Assembly: GCA_964450955.1 (NCBI GenBank)
Contig: CAYVFI010000070.1
Span: 1-14,768, forward strand
Reading direction: 5' to 3'
DNA length: 14,768 nt
DNA from: CAYNWT01 sp964450955
GTDB taxonomy: Bacteria > Planctomycetota > Planctomycetia > Planctomycetales > Planctomycetaceae
Each line of letters begins with the position of its first letter. Positions within the stretch are counted from its first letter, which is position 1. The position numbers and the translations under genes are program-made. Below are positions 13,180 to 14,768 of the stretch, piece after piece. The notes under the pieces are model-generated. The model saw only the letters and a list, made by a program, of their open reading frames with translations, did no database searches and was not told the DNA's origin.

Positions 13180-13311
13180 GTACTTGGGGCCTCCGAGCCC
13201 CAAGGTGGTTGATGTGGATTCCTCGCAGGCGAGGATCGAAATTGAATCCTGAGCGCGAGCTTGCTGGGGTTGGGGAGTCGCTGGTGCTTGGGGCTCGGAG
13301 GCCCCAAGTAC
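13180..13311. mobile_element. 132-bp MITE-like element, copy 4, outer end of the array
   Basis: The most diverged copy: one base shorter (GGTGGTTGATG for GGTGAGTTGATG) with several substitutions, including T for C near the right terminal repeat. Beyond 13311 the sequence leaves the repeat after GGAA, so this is the array boundary next to metH. Confidence 0.75.
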
Positions 13312-13386
13312 AGGAACGTGGTGCTATTTGAGCTATCGCCAACGGCTAAGGACTGTGGTCCATAAAACCCGCAGACCAACATTCTA

Positions 13387-14768
13387 TCAAGGATCGTAGC
13401 CGAGGTTTGGAGCCAACCAGCGGTGCATGTAGTCCATCGTCTGGCCACAACGCTTGGCGTAGCTTTCAACCTGATCGCGCGTGATGCGATCGACGCTGAA
13501 GTAGCGGGCTTCCGGGTGGCCGAAGTACAGGCCACTCACCGATGCGGCCGGCCACATAGCGAAGCTGGATGTCAGCGTCATGCCGGTCGCTGTTTCGGCA
13601 TCCAGTAGTTCCCACAGTGCCGCTTTGGGAGTGTGATCCGGACATGCCGGGTACCCGAACGCTGGCCGGATGCCGCGATACTTTTCTGCAATCAAATCGG
13701 CGTTGGAAAGGTTCTCTGTGGCGCCGTACTTCCATTCGGTTCGAGCCTTCTGGTGCAGCATTTCGGCGTAGGCTTCGGCCAGTCGGTCGGCAATCGCTTT
13801 GGCCATGATGCTGTTGTAGTCGTCGTGATCTTTCTCGTACTGCGCGGCGAGTTCGTCGCAGCCGTGGCCTGTGGTGACAGCGAACGCTCCGATGTAGTCC
13901 TTGCGGCCGGAATCGATTGGAGCCACATAGTCTGAGAGACAACGGAAGTCCTTTTGTCCCTTGCGTTCCCACTGCTGCCGAAGCATGGGGAACCGTTTGA
14001 ATTCAGTCTCTCGCGATTCGTCGGTGAACACGATGATGTCGTCGCCGTCACTGGCTGCAGGCCAGAACCCGTAAACTGCTTTCGCGGTAAACAGTTCTTC
14101 GTTGATGACTCGATCCAGCATCGCGTTGGCATCGACAAACAGCTTCTTCGCTTCTTCACCGACGACATCGTCTTCCAGGATACGTGGGTACTTGCCATGC
14201 AGTTCCCACGTTGCAAAAAACGGAGACCAGTCGATGTAGTCACGCAGTTCGGCCAGCGATTGTTCCGGGATGGTTCGTGTTCCAAGAAACGCCGGTTCGT
14301 TGATCTCTACGGAAGCCCAGTCCGTCGCGAACCGGTTCTCGAACGCATCTTTGTACGTCGCGAGCTTCTTTTCCTGACGTTCGGCAAACTGCTTGCGTTC
14401 CTTCTCCTGCTTCGCGCGGTTGTCTGTGTCGAACTTGTCTTTCTTATCCTTGTCCAACAGCGCTTCGACGACGGGAACCGATAGCGACGCGTCGCCGACA
14501 TGAATGACAGGTTGGTCGTACTTCTGAGCGATCTTCACTGAGGTGTGTTTTGAACTGGTTGTGGCACCGCCGACCAGAAGTGGAACCTTGAAGCCCTGTT
14601 CCTGCATTTCGCGAGCGACAACAATCATTTCTTCCAGTGACGGAGTAATCAGGCCGCTTAGGCCGATGATGTCCGCGTTGTGCTTGATGGCTTCTTCAAG
14701 AATCGTTTCGCACGGAACCATGACTCCAAGGTCGATGACTTTGAAGTTATTGCATCGCAGTACGACGG
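13387..14768 (-). CDS. metH: Cobalamin-dependent methionine synthase, C-terminal part (partial)
   Basis: MetH transfers a methyl group from 5-methyltetrahydrofolate via cobalamin to homocysteine. The window holds the end of the B12-binding domain and the complete reactivation domain. The frame is open to the window edge; the sequence VLRCNNFKVIDLGVMVPCE at the edge and LSGLITPSLEEM and PLLVGGATTSS further on are B12-domain signatures. The DxHxxG cobalamin-ligand motif lies outside the window. The activation domain shows YVAPIDSGRKDYIGAFAV, the AdoMet-binding RPAFGYPACPDHT (about 13630-13675) and WPAASVSGLYFGHPEARYF near the end. The ATG at 14721 is internal, not a real start. The stop is 75 bases from the MITE array. 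No convincing terminator is visible between them. Confidence 0.95.
   Translation of the reverse strand, partial: VVLRCNNFKVIDLGVMVPCETILEEAIKHNADIIGLSGLITPSLEEMIVVAREMQEQGFKVPLLVGGATTSSKHTSVKIAQKYDQPVIHVGDASLSVPVVEALLDKDKKDKFDTDNRAKQEKERKQFAERQEKKLATYKDAFENRFATDWASVEINEPAFLGTRTIPEQSLAELRDYIDWSPFFATWELHGKYPRILEDDVVGEEAKKLFVDANAMLDRVINEELFTAKAVYGFWPAASDGDDIIVFTDESRETEFKRFPMLRQQWERKGQKDFRCLSDYVAPIDSGRKDYIGAFAVTTGHGCDELAAQYEKDHDDYNSIMAKAIADRLAEAYAEMLHQKARTEWKYGATENLSNADLIAEKYRGIRPAFGYPACPDHTPKAALWELLDAETATGMTLTSSFAMWPAASVSGLYFGHPEARYFSVDRITRDQVESYAKRCGQTMDYMHRWLAPNLGYDP

Larger units (their letters stand above)
12325..13311 (-). repeat. Tandem array, 241-bp period: MITE-like element plus 5' end of the zinc-ribbon gene
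   Basis: Equivalent start codons lie at 12398, 12639, 12906 and 13147. Spacing is 241 between the first two and between the last two. The 267 between 12639 and 12906 spans the N-gap and equals 241 plus 26. Each unit has a roughly 133-bp inverted-repeat element, then 108 bp holding the ribosome-binding region and the first 26 codons of the zinc-ribbon gene. Units differ by only a few bases, except the outermost, whose ribosome-binding site is a perfect AAGGAG rather than AAGAAG. Confidence 0.9.

Noticed and set aside
12507..13331. Long plus-strand frame across the tandem array
   Set aside because: It reads through the N-gap and the repeats; the open frame is a by-product of the repeat composition.
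14719..14721. ATG as start of the metH frame
   Set aside because: The reading frame and the B12-domain similarity continue upstream to the window edge, so this methionine is internal.

Overview
The window looks like chromosomal DNA from a planctomycete (Planctomycetota, in the broad Rhodopirellula/Fuerstiella/Gimesia sense). This is inferred from the large multidomain secreted S1-type sulfatase, the IS4-type transposase fragment, the TPR lipoprotein with a Q/P-rich tail, the many hypothetical membrane proteins and the dense short interspersed repeats. No rRNA or tRNA is present to confirm it.

Positions 1-3700 are accessory, repeat-rich DNA. A REP-like core (AAAAGGTGTCAGGAACC and its inverse) recurs at least ten times. 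It flanks one intact REP-associated tyrosine transposase (RAYT, 2689-3378) and one truncated copy (552-653). It also abuts broken or edited genes: an IS4-family transposase cut after about 107 codons, a membrane protein whose last codons are repeat sequence, a small membrane ORF starting directly at a repeat, and a coding-like remnant after the intact RAYT. Both RAYT copies are preceded by three tandem AAAAGGTGTCA cores, with a different spacer at each locus.

Positions 3736-6306 hold an 856-residue exported sulfatase on the plus strand: an N-terminal beta-rich region, a calcium-binding-type linker and an iduronate-2-sulfatase-like domain. It converges on a minus-strand block. That block contains a Sir2-family deacylase (6391-7209), a TPR lipoprotein (7467-8816), a small hypothetical ORF (9120-9281), a possible small exported ORF (9467-9802), panB (9829-10635) and an FAH-family sugar-acid dehydratase-like gene (10680-11552). 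The last two are 44 bases apart and may be co-transcribed.

Positions 11883-13311 hold the most unusual structure. A zf-TFIIB-type zinc-ribbon gene (11883-12398) is preceded by a tandem array with an exact 241-bp period. Each unit joins a 133-bp MITE-like inverted-repeat element to the ribosome-binding region and first 26 codons of the same gene. Intact units therefore encode 74-residue mini-ORFs, each ending 16 nt before the next start codon. The assembly breaks inside this array at a 100-N gap, so the true copy number is unknown.

The right end (13387-14768) is the 3' part of metH, cobalamin-dependent methionine synthase, cut by the window edge.
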